This document shows positions 18,576 to 26,880 of a stretch of 64,000 bases of DNA, one piece after another. The notes under the pieces were generated by a model, which saw nothing but the letters and a program-made list of their open reading frames with translations, did not search any database and was not told the DNA's origin. The position numbers were made by a program, and so were the translations under genes. Every line of letters starts with the position of its first letter. Positions within the stretch are counted from its first letter, which is position 1. Origin of the DNA: Caldicellulosiruptoraceae bacterium PP1 (lineage in GTDB: Bacteria > Bacillota > Thermoanaerobacteria > Caldicellulosiruptorales > Caldicellulosiruptoraceae); assembly GCA_041320695.1 (NCBI GenBank), contig JBGGOQ010000005.1:1-64000 (forward strand), given 5' to 3'.

Positions 18576-20402
18576 TTAATATAATTGAATGTTGTATTTT
18601 GTAAGCCAATAATTTATTTGAATTAAATAACCAAACAACTGAGGGAGAGTCATTAACTGACCAAAAAATGGGATATTTAAAGTATCATTTTGATTATCTA
18701 AAAGGCTTTTTAAATAATCTTTGTTAATAATGTTGAAAAAATAAGGATGTGGATTATTATAAATATCTATTAATATATTTTTTATTAATCTAAAATATTG
18801 AGGATTATAAGTTTTTGGATAAGGACTTTTTCTCCTGTATATTATTTCATTTGGAAGTAAACCTTCAAAAGCTTTTCTTAAAAGCCCCTTTTCAATATTA
18901 TTATAGTATTTGATTTTCCATGGAATATTAAATAATAGTTCTACTATTCTGTAATCAGCAAATGGAACTCTAACCTCAAGGCTATTTGCCATTGACATTC
19001 TATCTTTTCGATTTAATAAAGTTACCATAAACCATTTAATATTAAGATAAAAGAGCCTTCTATGAAGTTTTTGTTCATCACTTTCGCTATGGATAATTGG
19101 AGCTTTAGTAATAGATTCTTTATATTTTTCTTCAACATATTCATGCAACAATTCTTTATCAAAGTAAGATGATAATAGATTTTTTCTAAACATTAATGAT
19201 CTTGCCCATGGAAATAACTTTGCAGTTTTGTAATCATCTCTCCAATACCAAGGATAACCACCAAAAATTTCATCAGCACATTCTCCAGAAAGAGCTACTG
19301 TAGCTTCTTTTTTTATTTCTTTACAAAAAAGATATAATGATGAATCTATATCAGCCATTCCAGGTAGGTCATTTGCATAAAGTGCTTCTTCTAGAGAATG
19401 AACTAATGTATCTTGTTCTATTTCAATTATTTTGTGATAGCTATTAATTGAATTTGAAACAGTTAAAGCATATTGGGTATCCATTGTTGGTTGTAGCAAA
19501 TTTTCCTTAAAGTATAAATTATTATCTTTATAATCAATAGAAAATGTTTTTAAATTATTTATATACTTTGATGTAATTAAAGATATTATACTTGAGTCTA
19601 ATCCACCTGAAAGAAATGTTACTATTCCTACATCTGATACTGTTTGTCTTTTTATTGCATCAGATACTAATATCCTTATATGTTCAATAAGTTCATTAAT
19701 AGGATATTTATTTTCATATATAGGCAAACTCCAATATTCTTTTACAGTTAATTTTTTATTTGAATATAGTATATAATGTGCAGGGGGTAATTCATTTATA
19801 TCTTTAAAAATAGCAGAAAAAGGTGAACGAGCAGGTCCTAAGCCTATTAATTCACAAACACCTTTTTGGTCAACCTTTGTGGATACAAATGAACTTTTTA
19901 GCAAGGCTTTAATTTCTGATGCAAAGATAAATGTATTATTAATATAGGAATAAAATAATGGCTTAACGCCTAAATGGTCTCTTGCTAAAAAAAGAGTTTT
20001 GTCTTCTTCACACCAAATAGCAAATGAAAAAATTCCATTTATTTTTTCTAAACATTTTTCCTTCCATTGAATATAAGAAGAGAGTAATACTTCTGTATCA
20101 GAATATGAATTAAAGCTATGACCTAATAATAATAATTCATGTCTTAATTCGTTGGTATTATAAAGTTCACCGTTATAAACAATAATGTATGTTTTGCCAT
20201 TAAAAACTTTCTTCATAGGTTGCTTACCACCTACTGGATCAATAACAATTAGTCTTCTATGGCCTAACAATATTTGATTGGAAAAATAAAAGCCAAATTG
20301 ATCAGGGCCACGATGAGTTAAGACAGAAGTCATTGATTTAATATTATCTGTTTGATTTAATAAGTTGTTATCAAAACTTACTATGCCAGCTATACCGCAC
20401 AT
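18576..20402 (-). CDS. asnB: Asparagine synthase (glutamine-hydrolysing)
   Basis: It amidates aspartate to asparagine using glutamine and ATP. The start at 20402 gives MCGIAGI, in which Cys2 is the nucleophile of the class II amidotransferase domain after removal of Met1; AGGAGG lies just upstream. An upstream in-frame start would bury this Cys and is rejected. Visible motifs are RGPDQFG, YNGELYN, SDTEVLL, the ATP pyrophosphatase loop FLSGGLDSS near residue 260, and SGECADEIFGGYPWYW. The 609 residues are close to Bacillus AsnB and AsnO. A Fur-box-like palindrome lies just upstream. Confidence 0.92.
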   Translation of the reverse strand: MCGIAGIVSFDNNLLNQTDNIKSMTSVLTHRGPDQFGFYFSNQILLGHRRLIVIDPVGGKQPMKKVFNGKTYIIVYNGELYNTNELRHELLLLGHSFNSYSDTEVLLSSYIQWKEKCLEKINGIFSFAIWCEEDKTLFLARDHLGVKPLFYSYINNTFIFASEIKALLKSSFVSTKVDQKGVCELIGLGPARSPFSAIFKDINELPPAHYILYSNKKLTVKEYWSLPIYENKYPINELIEHIRILVSDAIKRQTVSDVGIVTFLSGGLDSSIISLITSKYINNLKTFSIDYKDNNLYFKENLLQPTMDTQYALTVSNSINSYHKIIEIEQDTLVHSLEEALYANDLPGMADIDSSLYLFCKEIKKEATVALSGECADEIFGGYPWYWRDDYKTAKLFPWARSLMFRKNLLSSYFDKELLHEYVEEKYKESITKAPIIHSESDEQKLHRRLFYLNIKWFMVTLLNRKDRMSMANSLEVRVPFADYRIVELLFNIPWKIKYYNNIEKGLLRKAFEGLLPNEIIYRRKSPYPKTYNPQYFRLIKNILIDIYNNPHPYFFNIINKDYLKSLLDNQNDTLNIPFFGQLMTLPQLFGYLIQINYWLTKYNIQLY

Positions 20403-20423
20403 CTTAATCCTCCTTATTGAAAT

Positions 20424-20438
20424 TGACAATCATTATCA
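20424..20438. promoter_or_regulatory. Fur-box-like palindrome upstream of asnB
   Basis: TGACAAT-C-ATTATCA matches the 7-1-7 Fur family consensus TGATAATnATTATCA at 14 of 15 positions (the one mismatch is C for T). It lies 22 bases upstream of asnB, where a repressor would overlap the likely promoter. A chance match in AT-rich DNA cannot be excluded. Confidence 0.4.
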
Positions 20439-20494
20439 ATACAATATATGATAAAAGTTAAATATTGGTGTTAATTAAAATTTGAAATAGCATA

Positions 20495-20523
20495 TTGACA
20501 TAAAAGATATATTAGTTTATAAT
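20495..20523 (+). promoter_or_regulatory. Consensus sigma-A promoter of tRNA-Ser
   Basis: TTGACA (20495-20500) and TATAAT (20518-20523) are both perfect with a 17-base spacer, 33 bases before the tRNA. Confidence 0.9.
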
Positions 20524-20555
20524 CTTTATTGCGTTATGAAAAAAGAAGTTGATAT

Positions 20556-20646
20556 GGAAGGGTGTCCGAGTGGTTTAAGGAGCTGGTCTTGAAAATCAGT
20601 GACCCGTTTACGCGGGCCGTGGGTTCGAATCCCACCCCTTCCGCCA
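20556..20646 (+). tRNA. tRNA-Ser (anticodon UGA)
   Basis: The 91-base gene folds as a class II tRNA. Acceptor stem GGAAGGG pairs with CCCTTCC, the anticodon loop CTTGAAA carries TGA, a long variable arm (GACCCGTTTACGCGGGCC region) is present, GGGTTCGAATCCC forms the T arm, and the discriminator G and CCA are encoded. Confidence 0.97.
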
Positions 20647-20660
20647 TAAATATAAAAGCG

Positions 20661-20689
20661 AATCGGTATAAAAAATACCGATTTTTTTT
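20661..20689 (+). terminator. Terminator of tRNA-Ser
   Basis: Stem AATCGGTAT / ATACCGATT with loop AAAAA, followed by a run of T residues. Confidence 0.9.
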
Positions 20690-20789
20690 ATTTATTTTGA
20701 CAAAAATGTTATAATAATGAATATTATTAATATATAAGAATTAAAACTTTCGTGTTAAGAAATTTTTGTTATTAAATTATATATTAAAA

Positions 20790-20819
20790 TTGATAAAATT
20801 GTTCTAAAAATGATAGAAT
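20790..20819 (+). promoter_or_regulatory. Candidate promoter of the ispE operon
   Basis: TTGATA (20790-20795) and TAGAAT (20814-20819) are 18 bases apart, 70 bases before ispE. A TTGACA at 20697 and a TATAAT at 20710 lie too close together to act as one promoter. Confidence 0.35.
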
Positions 20820-20888
20820 ATAAATTAGCTTATTTTATACACAATTGATTAACTATAAGACAAAACATCATGAAAGGTGTGGAATGAA

Positions 20889-21755
20889 TTGAAGCTAAAA
20901 GCATACGCAAAAATAAATCTTACCCTTGATGTTTTAACAAAACGAGAGGATAATTATCATGAAATAAAAACAATCATGCAGACAGTAGATTTATATGATA
21001 TAATCGACATTGAAGAAACAGATACAGATGAGATTGTTGTAACAACATCAAATGATAGCATTCCAACCGATAATAAAAACCATGCATATATTGCTGCATC
21101 AACCTTAAAGGAACGCTTTAACATAAAAAAAGGTGTAAAGATACATATTCAAAAAAACATACCAATTTCTGCCGGGTTAGCCGGTGGAAGTACAGATGCA
21201 GCAGCAGTATTAAAAGGTTTAAATAAGATGTTTGATTTAAATCTTAGTATTGAAGAACTTATGAAGATAGGTCAAGAAATTGGTGCTGATGTTCCATTCT
21301 GCTTAGTTAGAGGAACAGCTTTATGCGAGGGTATTGGCGAAAAAGTGAGCGTACTTCCTTCATGTCCTCAAATGAACATACTTATTGCAAAACCAGAGGT
21401 CTATGTTTCTACTCAAGCAGTATATGAAGCATTAGATCTTTCTAAAATAAAGAAAAGACCTGATACAGAAGCTATGTTAAATGCAATAAATGATGGGAAT
21501 ATTAGATTAATTGCAAAGAATCTATGCAATGTGTTAGAAACAGTCACTATAAATCAACATCCTATTATAAATAAAGTAAAAGATATAATGAGAAATAACA
21601 ATGCATTAGGCGTTTTAATGACAGGGAGCGGGCCTGCGGTCTTTGGTATTTTCAACAATAAATACGATGCAATAACTACATCAGAAAGACTAAAGGTATT
21701 TATTAAAGAAACTATATTGACAACAACTACTAATGGGGTTGAATATTATGAATGA
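20889..21755 (+). CDS. ispE: 4-diphosphocytidyl-2-C-methyl-D-erythritol kinase
   Basis: This GHMP kinase phosphorylates CDP-methylerythritol in the MEP isoprenoid pathway. The TTG at 20889 gives MKLKAYAKINLTLDVL, the typical family start, 7 bases after GGTGTGG. The ATP-binding glycine loop PISAGLAGGSTDAAAVL lies near residue 90 and the C-terminal GHMP motif MTGSGPAVFGIF near 240. The 288-residue length is normal. ispD lies 14 kb downstream. The gene overlaps a GntR regulator by eight bases, much as ispE precedes purR in Bacillus, although the regulator is of a different family. Confidence 0.93.
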   Translation: MKLKAYAKINLTLDVLTKREDNYHEIKTIMQTVDLYDIIDIEETDTDEIVVTTSNDSIPTDNKNHAYIAASTLKERFNIKKGVKIHIQKNIPISAGLAGGSTDAAAVLKGLNKMFDLNLSIEELMKIGQEIGADVPFCLVRGTALCEGIGEKVSVLPSCPQMNILIAKPEVYVSTQAVYEALDLSKIKKRPDTEAMLNAINDGNIRLIAKNLCNVLETVTINQHPIINKVKDIMRNNNALGVLMTGSGPAVFGIFNNKYDAITTSERLKVFIKETILTTTTNGVEYYE

Positions 21756-22434
21756 AAAAAATGATTCACAATTTTTTATAATAGATAACTATAAACCATT
21801 AAGAGATATTGTTTTTGAAAAATTAAGAGATATGATTGTTTCAGGTGATTTAAAACCTGGAGAGAGACTTATGGAAATAAAACTTGCTGATTTATTAGGA
21901 GTTTCGCGAACCCCTATAAGAGAAGCAATTAGAAAATTAGAATTAGAAGGTTTGGTTATAATGCTTCCAAGGAAGGGAGCTTATGTTGCAGGCATCTCTG
22001 AAAAAGAGATTATGGATGTTTTAGAACTTAGAGCTGTTCTCGATAAATTAGCTGCATCTTTAGCAGCTCAGAGAATGAGCAAAAATGAAAAAGAACAAAT
22101 GATTGAGATATTACATTCATTTGAAAAAAACTTTAAAGTAGGAAATATAGAAGGATTAATTAATGATGATATAAGGTTACATGATGTTATATATGCTGGT
22201 TCAAAAAATGAAAAGCTTCAGCAAATTATAAATAACTTACGTGAACAAATAATGAGATTTAGAATTATATATCTAAAAGAGATTTTTCTAAAAAGCGAGG
22301 ATATTTTAAAAGAGCATCAAGAAATAGTCTCAGCTATTATTTCGGGTAATTGTAAAGAGGCTGAATTGATTGCTGAAAGACATATAAAGAACCAAGAGAG
22401 AGAACTTATAAATAGCCTAAAAAAAAGAGGATAG
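21748..22434 (+). CDS. GntR-family transcriptional regulator, FadR/FCD subgroup
   Basis: The N-terminal winged helix-turn-helix (residues about 15-80) contains LRDMIVSGDLKPGERLMEIKLADLLG in pieces and the recognition segment VSRTPIREAIRKLE. The C-terminal FCD-type helical sensor domain follows, with metal-ligand-like residues in LHDVIY and ERHIKNQ. The ATG at 21748 overlaps the end of ispE by eight bases, so the two are co-translated. The ligand and targets cannot be told; in the FCD group ligands are usually small carboxylic acids. Confidence 0.88.
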   Translation: MNEKNDSQFFIIDNYKPLRDIVFEKLRDMIVSGDLKPGERLMEIKLADLLGVSRTPIREAIRKLELEGLVIMLPRKGAYVAGISEKEIMDVLELRAVLDKLAASLAAQRMSKNEKEQMIEILHSFEKNFKVGNIEGLINDDIRLHDVIYAGSKNEKLQQIINNLREQIMRFRIIYLKEIFLKSEDILKEHQEIVSAIISGNCKEAELIAERHIKNQERELINSLKKRG

Positions 22435-22446
22435 GTGGAAATTGCT

Positions 22447-23208
22447 ATGGTGAATGCTGTTATTTTAGCAGGTTCTGATTTGTCAAAAGCAGGTACAGAA
22501 TATGAATACAAAGCATTAATAAGGTTAAATGATAGATATATGATTGAATACGTTCTTGATGCTGTGACACAGGCAAGATATATAAATAGAGTTGTTGTTA
22601 TAGGTCCTAAAGAACTACTTACATCAGAGCTCTTACCAAATGAAAAATATACAAAAGTAGAGTTTATTGATCAGGATTTATCAATAATGAAGAATGCAAA
22701 AAAGGCTATTGAATACTTAAATGAGAACTTAAAAGTAATGTTTTTGACATGTGATATTCCTTTCATTACATCTGAAGCAGTTGATAAATTTATTGAACAA
22801 TCAATGCAAAGTGGTGCTGATATATGTTATCCAATAGTAGAGAAAAAAGTCAATGACACTAAATATCCTGAAATGAAAAGAACCTATGGAACTGTCAAAG
22901 AAGGGACTTTTACAGGAGGAAATGTTGTTCTTGTAAATCCAGCTATATTTGACAAATGTTATGAAGTGGCTGAAAAATTGGTTGAGAAAAGAAAAAATCC
23001 AATTGCAATGGCTAGAATTATAGGCCCTACAATACTTTTATTGTTTTTAACAAAAAAATTATCAATAAAGAGAGTTGAAAAAAGGGTTTCGAAGGTTTTT
23101 AAAATAAAAGCTAAGGCAATCATTTCTACATATCCTGAAATAGGTCAGGATGTTGATAAAGAGTCAGACCTAAAGGCAGCTAATCAATATTTTAATAAAA
23201 GAGATTAA
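22447..23208 (+). CDS. MobA-like nucleotidyltransferase family protein
   Basis: The 253-residue protein begins MVNAVILAGSD, a variant of the nucleotide-binding loop of NTP transferases, and carries VMFLTCDIPFIT with a metal-binding Asp and GGNVVLVNP typical of the MobA-like NTP_transf_3 group. A start at 22435 is possible, but the ATG at 22447 lies at better distance from the AGGTGG site. It directly follows the GntR gene, as glmU lies downstream of ispE-purR in Bacillus, though this protein is much shorter than GlmU and lacks its acyltransferase half. Substrate unknown. Confidence 0.75.
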   Translation: MVNAVILAGSDLSKAGTEYEYKALIRLNDRYMIEYVLDAVTQARYINRVVVIGPKELLTSELLPNEKYTKVEFIDQDLSIMKNAKKAIEYLNENLKVMFLTCDIPFITSEAVDKFIEQSMQSGADICYPIVEKKVNDTKYPEMKRTYGTVKEGTFTGGNVVLVNPAIFDKCYEVAEKLVEKRKNPIAMARIIGPTILLLFLTKKLSIKRVEKRVSKVFKIKAKAIISTYPEIGQDVDKESDLKAANQYFNKRD

Positions 23209-23286
23209 ATAATATATTAAAAAAAGAAATTTTGTGGTAAAATATATTCATATTTATTTTATTTTTTCGTGTTAGGAGGTTTTAAA

Positions 23287-23499
23287 ATGGCTAAAGTTAC
23301 AACTGATATGATAATTGCTGATGTTCTTAGAATTGATAGAGGCACTATTCCTATATTTTTAAATAACGGTCTTCATTGTTTAGGATGTCCATCATCTCAA
23401 GGCGAAAGTATAGAAGAGGCTTGTGCTCTTCATGGTATAGATGCCCAAAAATTAGTTGATGAGCTTAATCAATATCTTGAATCAAAAGAACAGGCATAA
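23287..23499 (+). CDS. DUF1858 domain protein (ScdA/disulfide-associated type)
   Basis: This 70-residue protein matches the DUF1858 pattern: VTTDMIIADVLRID near the start, FLNNGLHCLGCPSSQGESIEEAC in the middle with a CxxC pair, and a helical end. The ATG at 23287 follows AGGAGG by 7 bases. In other bacteria the domain occurs alone or at the N-terminus of ScdA/RIC-like proteins and is thought to relate to redox or Fe-S cluster chemistry. It stands alone here between ispE-gntR and tRNA genes. Confidence 0.85.
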   Translation: MAKVTTDMIIADVLRIDRGTIPIFLNNGLHCLGCPSSQGESIEEACALHGIDAQKLVDELNQYLESKEQA

Positions 23500-23552
23500 A
23501 AAAATACTTTACTTTTTGAAAAAATGATATTAAAATATATCTTGCTATGAAA

Positions 23553-23626
23553 GCGGGTGTAGTTCAATGGTAGAACACCAGCTTCCCAAGCTGGCAGCGT
23601 GGGTTCGATTCCCATCACCCGCTCCA
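23553..23626 (+). tRNA. tRNA-Gly (anticodon CCC)
   Basis: The 74-base gene has acceptor stem GCGGGTG/CACCCGC, anticodon stem CCAGC/GCTGG with loop TTCCCAA (anticodon CCC), T arm GGGTTCGATTCCC and encoded CCA. It differs from the second tRNA-Gly at 38959 at only two positions. Confidence 0.95.
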
Positions 23627-23637
23627 CAAAGCAAAAT

Positions 23638-23660
23638 AAGGGCAAATTTGCCCTTTCTTT
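23638..23660 (+). terminator. Palindromic terminator-like hairpin between tRNA genes
   Basis: AAGGGC-AAATTT-GCCCTT is a perfect palindrome followed by TCTTTTT. It sits between tRNA-Gly and tRNA-Thr, only 11 bases before the latter, so either tRNA-Thr is transcribed by read-through or the hairpin mainly guides processing. Confidence 0.65.
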
Positions 23661-23670
23661 TTGTAGACAT

Positions 23671-23746
23671 GCCCATGTAGCTCAGTCGGCAGAGTAACGC
23701 CTTGGTAAGGCGTAGGTCGGGGGTTCGATTCCCCTCGTGGGCTCCA
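23671..23746 (+). tRNA. tRNA-Thr (anticodon GGU)
   Basis: The 76-base gene has acceptor stem GCCCATG/CGTGGGC (one G-U pair), anticodon stem ACGCC/GGCGT with loop TTGGTAA (anticodon GGT), T arm GGGTTCGATTCCC and encoded CCA. It precedes the rpmG-secE-nusG genes, an arrangement common in Firmicutes. Confidence 0.95.
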
Positions 23747-23906
23747 TTTTATTTATTGTTGACAATTTTCTTTGTTTATGATAAATTATAATGGCAACTA
23801 AATAGAGCTTATTTTTTTTTGTATTTTTTTAGTCAAGTTGCTGAACAAAATATATTGATGATAACATAGAGAAATTATGCTTTCTAAGATTCCGGAGGTG
23901 AAAAAA

Positions 23907-24071
23907 ATGGCAGTAAAAGGGGCAAGATTAACAATCCATTTAGAATGCACAGAATGCAAGAATAGAAACTACACAACAGAAAAGAATAAGAAGAACGACC
24001 CGGATAGAATGGAGCTAAAGAAATATTGCAGATTTTGTGGCAAACATACAAATCATAAAGAAACAAAATAA
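23907..24071 (+). CDS. rpmG: 50S ribosomal protein L33
   Basis: A 54-residue L33 with a zinc-ribbon: two Cys in [11 protein letters not shown] and two in YCRFCGKHT, i.e. the zinc-binding C+ paralogue. The ATG at 23907 follows GGAGGTG. It starts the conserved rpmG-secE-nusG-rplKAJL cluster. Confidence 0.95.
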   Translation: MAVKGARLTIHLECTECKNRNYTTEKNKKNDPDRMELKKYCRFCGKHTNHKETK

Positions 24072-24095
24072 TAGAATAAAGAGGATGTGTGTGTT

Positions 24096-24386
24096 ATGGG
24101 TTTTTTGAAAAATAAAGATGGAAATAATAATACAAAGAAAGAAGCTGCAAAATCCTCAGTTCCAAAAAAACCAAAGATAACATTTAAGGAATGGTGGGCA
24201 AGAACTAGTAAGTTTTTCAGAGATGTAAAGGCTGAAATGAAAAAGGTAATCTGGCCATCAAAAAAACAAGTATACCAACACACAATTGTTGTTCTTGCTG
24301 TTATGGCTTTCTTTGCTATATTTATACTTTTGATTGACCAAATATATAATTGGGTCTTATTTAAATTAATATTAAATATTGGATAA
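24096..24386 (+). CDS. secE: Preprotein translocase subunit SecE
   Basis: The 96-residue protein has a variable charged N-terminus, the conserved amphipathic helix FFRDVKAEMKKVIWPSKKQ, and a single membrane segment (VVLAVMAFFAIFILLIDQIY) at the C-terminus, the usual one-TM form of Firmicutes. It is part of the SecYEG channel in the plasma membrane. It lies between rpmG and nusG in the standard order. Confidence 0.95.
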   Translation: MGFLKNKDGNNNTKKEAAKSSVPKKPKITFKEWWARTSKFFRDVKAEMKKVIWPSKKQVYQHTIVVLAVMAFFAIFILLIDQIYNWVLFKLILNIG

Positions 24387-24411
24387 AGGAGGGGCAGGCT
24401 TTTTAGCCCTT
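24385..24411 (+). promoter_or_regulatory. Hairpin-spanned ribosome binding site of nusG
   Basis: The only Shine-Dalgarno sequence, AAAGGAGG at 24385-24392, is 24 bases before the nusG ATG. A stem AGGGGC/GCCCTT (loop AGGCTTTTTA) begins inside it and ends four bases before the start codon. Folding would either bring the site close to the start or mask it. Confidence 0.5.
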
Positions 24412-24415
24412 CAAC

Positions 24416-24940
24416 ATGAGTGATAAAAGAGCAAAGTGGTATGTTGTTCATACTTATTCAGGGTATGAAAATAAAGTAAAAGCTAATCTTGAAAAGATTA
24501 TTGAAAATCGTAATTTAAATGAACGAATTGTTGATATTCAAATACCAACAGAGATTGTTTTTGAGGTCAAAAATGGTAAACAAGTTAAAAAGGAAAAGAA
24601 GAAATTTCCGTCATACGTATTGATTAAGGCTATTATGGATAATGAGATCTGGTATATTATTCGTAATGTAAGTGGTGTGACAGGTTTTGTTGGTCCCGAC
24701 TCAAAACCAACACCTTTAACCGAAGAAGAAATTGAAACAATGGGTATTAAGGATCAAGTTATTCATGTTTTAGACTATGATGTAGGTGATAGTGTAAAGG
24801 TTATATCAGGACCATTTTCAGATTTCTATGGTTCTGTTATGGAAATAAATAAGGAAAAAAACAAGGTTAAAGTTGTACTAAACTTATTTGGGCGTGAGAC
24901 CCCGGTTGAATTAGATTTTAATCAAGTAGAAAAGTACTAA
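24416..24940 (+). CDS. nusG: Transcription termination/antitermination factor NusG
   Basis: The 174-residue protein begins MSDKRAKWYVVHTYSGYENKV, the hallmark NGN-domain start, and ends with a KOW domain (GDSVKVISGPFSDFYGSV..). It binds RNA polymerase and modulates pausing and termination. It lies between secE and rplK as usual. The ribosome binding site is unusually distant and separated by a hairpin (see 24385). Confidence 0.97.
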   Translation: MSDKRAKWYVVHTYSGYENKVKANLEKIIENRNLNERIVDIQIPTEIVFEVKNGKQVKKEKKKFPSYVLIKAIMDNEIWYIIRNVSGVTGFVGPDSKPTPLTEEEIETMGIKDQVIHVLDYDVGDSVKVISGPFSDFYGSVMEINKEKNKVKVVLNLFGRETPVELDFNQVEKY

Positions 24941-24959
24941 GTTTTGGAGGTGAAATAAC

Positions 24960-25385
24960 ATGGCAAAAAAAGTTGTTACACAAGTAAAATTACAAATTCC
25001 TGCAGGTAAAGCAACACCAGCACCACCAGTTGGGCCTGCACTTGGTCAACATGGTGTTAACATAATGCAGTTTTGTAAAGAGTTTAACGAAAGAACAGCA
25101 AAGGAAGCTGGAATGATTATACCAGTTGTTTTAACAGTTTATTCTGATAGATCATTTACTTTTATTACAAAGACACCACCAGCTTCTGTATTACTAAAGA
25201 AAGCAGCTGGTATTGAAAGTGGCTCGCCAAAGCCAAATAAACAAAAGGTTGCTACACTAAAGAGAGATGTAATAAGAAAAATTGCTGAACAAAAGATGGC
25301 TGATTTAACAGCAGGATCAATAGAAGCTGCTATGAGAACAATAGAAGGAACAGCAAGAAGTATGGGCATTGTTGTTGAAGACTAA
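24960..25385 (+). CDS. rplK: 50S ribosomal protein L11
   Basis: A 141-residue L11 with the expected N-terminal domain ([34 protein letters not shown] in pieces) and RNA-binding C-terminal domain ending [12 protein letters not shown]. It is preceded by GGAGGTG. Part of the GTPase-associated centre of the 50S subunit. Confidence 0.97.
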   Translation: MAKKVVTQVKLQIPAGKATPAPPVGPALGQHGVNIMQFCKEFNERTAKEAGMIIPVVLTVYSDRSFTFITKTPPASVLLKKAAGIESGSPKPNKQKVATLKRDVIRKIAEQKMADLTAGSIEAAMRTIEGTARSMGIVVED

Positions 25386-25450
25386 TTTGGTTTGCTTTCT
25401 TTTAAAGTGGGAGGCAAAGACCGATAATACCACGAAAGGGAGGATAAATA

Positions 25451-26143
25451 ATGTTTAGAGGGAAAAAATATCAAGAAGCATTGAAAGTAATTGACAAATC
25501 AAAACTTTATGAATGCGAAGAAGCAATTGAAACAGCTTTAAAAACTGCAAAAGCAAAATTTGACGAGACACTTGAAGTTCATATTAGACTTGGTGTTGAT
25601 CCAAGACATGCTGACCAACAAGTAAGAGGGACAGTTGTATTACCAAACGGAACTGGTAAATCTGTTAAGGTTTTAGTTTTTGCAAAAGGTGAAAAAGCAA
25701 AAGAAGCTGAAGAAGCTGGAGCAGATTATGTAGGAGCAGAAGAATTAGTTGCAAAGATTCAAAACGAAGGTTGGGTTGATTTCAACGTATGTATTGCTAC
25801 ACCAGATATGATGGGGTTAGTTGGAAGACTTGGTAAAGTACTTGGTCCAAAAGGTTTAATGCCAAACCCAAAATCAGGTACTGTTACAATGGATGTTGCA
25901 AAAGCTATTAAAGAAGCAAAAGCTGGTAGAGTTGAGTTTAGACTTGATAAAACAGCAATTATTCACTGCCCACTTGGAAAGGTTTCATTTGGGAAGGAAA
26001 AATTGGTTGAAAACTACAGAACCCTTGTTGAAGCAGTTATCAAAGCAAAACCTGCAGCAGCTAAAGGACAATATATAAAGAGCATTACTTTAGCTACAAC
26101 AATGGGACCTGGAATTAAAGTAAACCCAGTAAAACCATTATAA
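25451..26143 (+). CDS. rplA: 50S ribosomal protein L1
   Basis: A 230-residue L1 with [23 protein letters not shown] near residue 40, the central domain with [20 protein letters not shown] in pieces, and an ending [10 protein letters not shown]. It binds 23S rRNA at the L1 stalk. GGGAGG precedes the start. It is followed by the L10 leader. Confidence 0.97.
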   Translation: MFRGKKYQEALKVIDKSKLYECEEAIETALKTAKAKFDETLEVHIRLGVDPRHADQQVRGTVVLPNGTGKSVKVLVFAKGEKAKEAEEAGADYVGAEELVAKIQNEGWVDFNVCIATPDMMGLVGRLGKVLGPKGLMPNPKSGTVTMDVAKAIKEAKAGRVEFRLDKTAIIHCPLGKVSFGKEKLVENYRTLVEAVIKAKPAAAKGQYIKSITLATTMGPGIKVNPVKPL

Positions 26144-26154
26144 ATAAGCTTACT

Positions 26155-26214
26155 ACAACCAAAGACAGTAGGTGCAAAGAAAAACTTTGCTTAATGTTTA
26201 CCTACCGAGGTTGT
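26155..26214 (+). ncRNA. L10 leader (ribosomal protein L10(L12)4 binding element)
   Basis: The RNA shows the pattern of the Firmicute L10 leader: an outer helix ACAACC (26155-26160) with GGTTGT (26209-26214), a middle helix GTAGGT with ACCTAC, an inner hairpin GCAAAG/CTTTGC, and the conserved internal-loop residues AAAGACA and CGA. It lies between rplA and rplJ, where the L10-L7/L12 complex regulates its own operon. Confidence 0.88.
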
Positions 26215-26260
26215 AATCATAGATAGATAAGTTTAACTTATTCTTATACTATGTCATTAC

Positions 26261-26300
26261 AGCCTCTTTAAGGTAATCTTAAAGAGGCTTTATTAATTTT
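26261..26300 (+). terminator. Attenuator of rplJL
   Basis: A 12-bp perfect stem AGCCTCTTTAAG / CTTAAAGAGGCT with loop GTAAT is followed by a broken T tract (TTATTAATTTT), directly upstream of rplJ. As the terminator of the L10 leader it would be opened or closed by L10 binding. Confidence 0.8.
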
Positions 26301-26314
26301 AGGAGGTGAATAAA

Positions 26315-26839
26315 TTGCCAAAGAACAGAGAAGTAAAAGAACAGCTTTTGAATGAATACAAAGATAAACTTTCAAGAGCAATTAGTGGTGTAATTGTTTG
26401 CAACAGAGGATTAACTGTTGAACAAGACACTTTATTTAGAAAAAAGCTTAGAGAAGCAGGTATTGAATACAAGGTTGTAAAGAAAACATTATTCACATTC
26501 GCTGCAAGAGAAGCAAATCTCTCAGATCTTGAGCAATTTTTCGAGGGACCAATAGCAATAGCAATGAGCTATGATGATCCAGTAAAAACAGCAAAGCTGG
26601 TTGTTGAAAGTGCTAAAGGACTCGAAAAATTAGAAATAAGAGGTGGCTTCATTGAAGGAAAGGTTATATCAGCGGCTGATGTAGAAGCTATTGCAAAACT
26701 TCCTTCAAGAGAAGAACTTGTTGCAAAAATGCTTGGTGGCTTAAACGCACCAATAAGTGGTTTAGTTGGAGTACTATCTGGTACAATAAGAAAGCTTGTT
26801 TATGCACTCGATGCTATATCTAAAAAGCAGAGTGCTTAA
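26315..26839 (+). CDS. rplJ: 50S ribosomal protein L10
   Basis: The 174-residue L10 starts at TTG 26315, giving MPKNREVKEQLL, 8 bases after AGGAGG; a GTG at 26306 overlaps that site. The C-terminal helix that docks L7/L12 dimers ends in LVYALDAISKKQSA. Expression is probably controlled by the leader and attenuator at 26155-26300. Confidence 0.96.
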   Translation: MPKNREVKEQLLNEYKDKLSRAISGVIVCNRGLTVEQDTLFRKKLREAGIEYKVVKKTLFTFAAREANLSDLEQFFEGPIAIAMSYDDPVKTAKLVVESAKGLEKLEIRGGFIEGKVISAADVEAIAKLPSREELVAKMLGGLNAPISGLVGVLSGTIRKLVYALDAISKKQSA

Positions 26840-26880
26840 TATAAACAAAAATATAATTTTATATAGGAGGTTAAAATAAG

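Noticed and set aside
20697..20715. TTGACA and TATAAT just after tRNA-Ser as a promoter
   Set aside because: The two boxes are separated by only seven bases, which is too short for sigma-A.
23759..23792. TTGACA and TATAAT before rpmG as a promoter
   Set aside because: The spacer is 22 bases; one of the boxes may be used with a weaker partner, but the pair is not acceptable as such.
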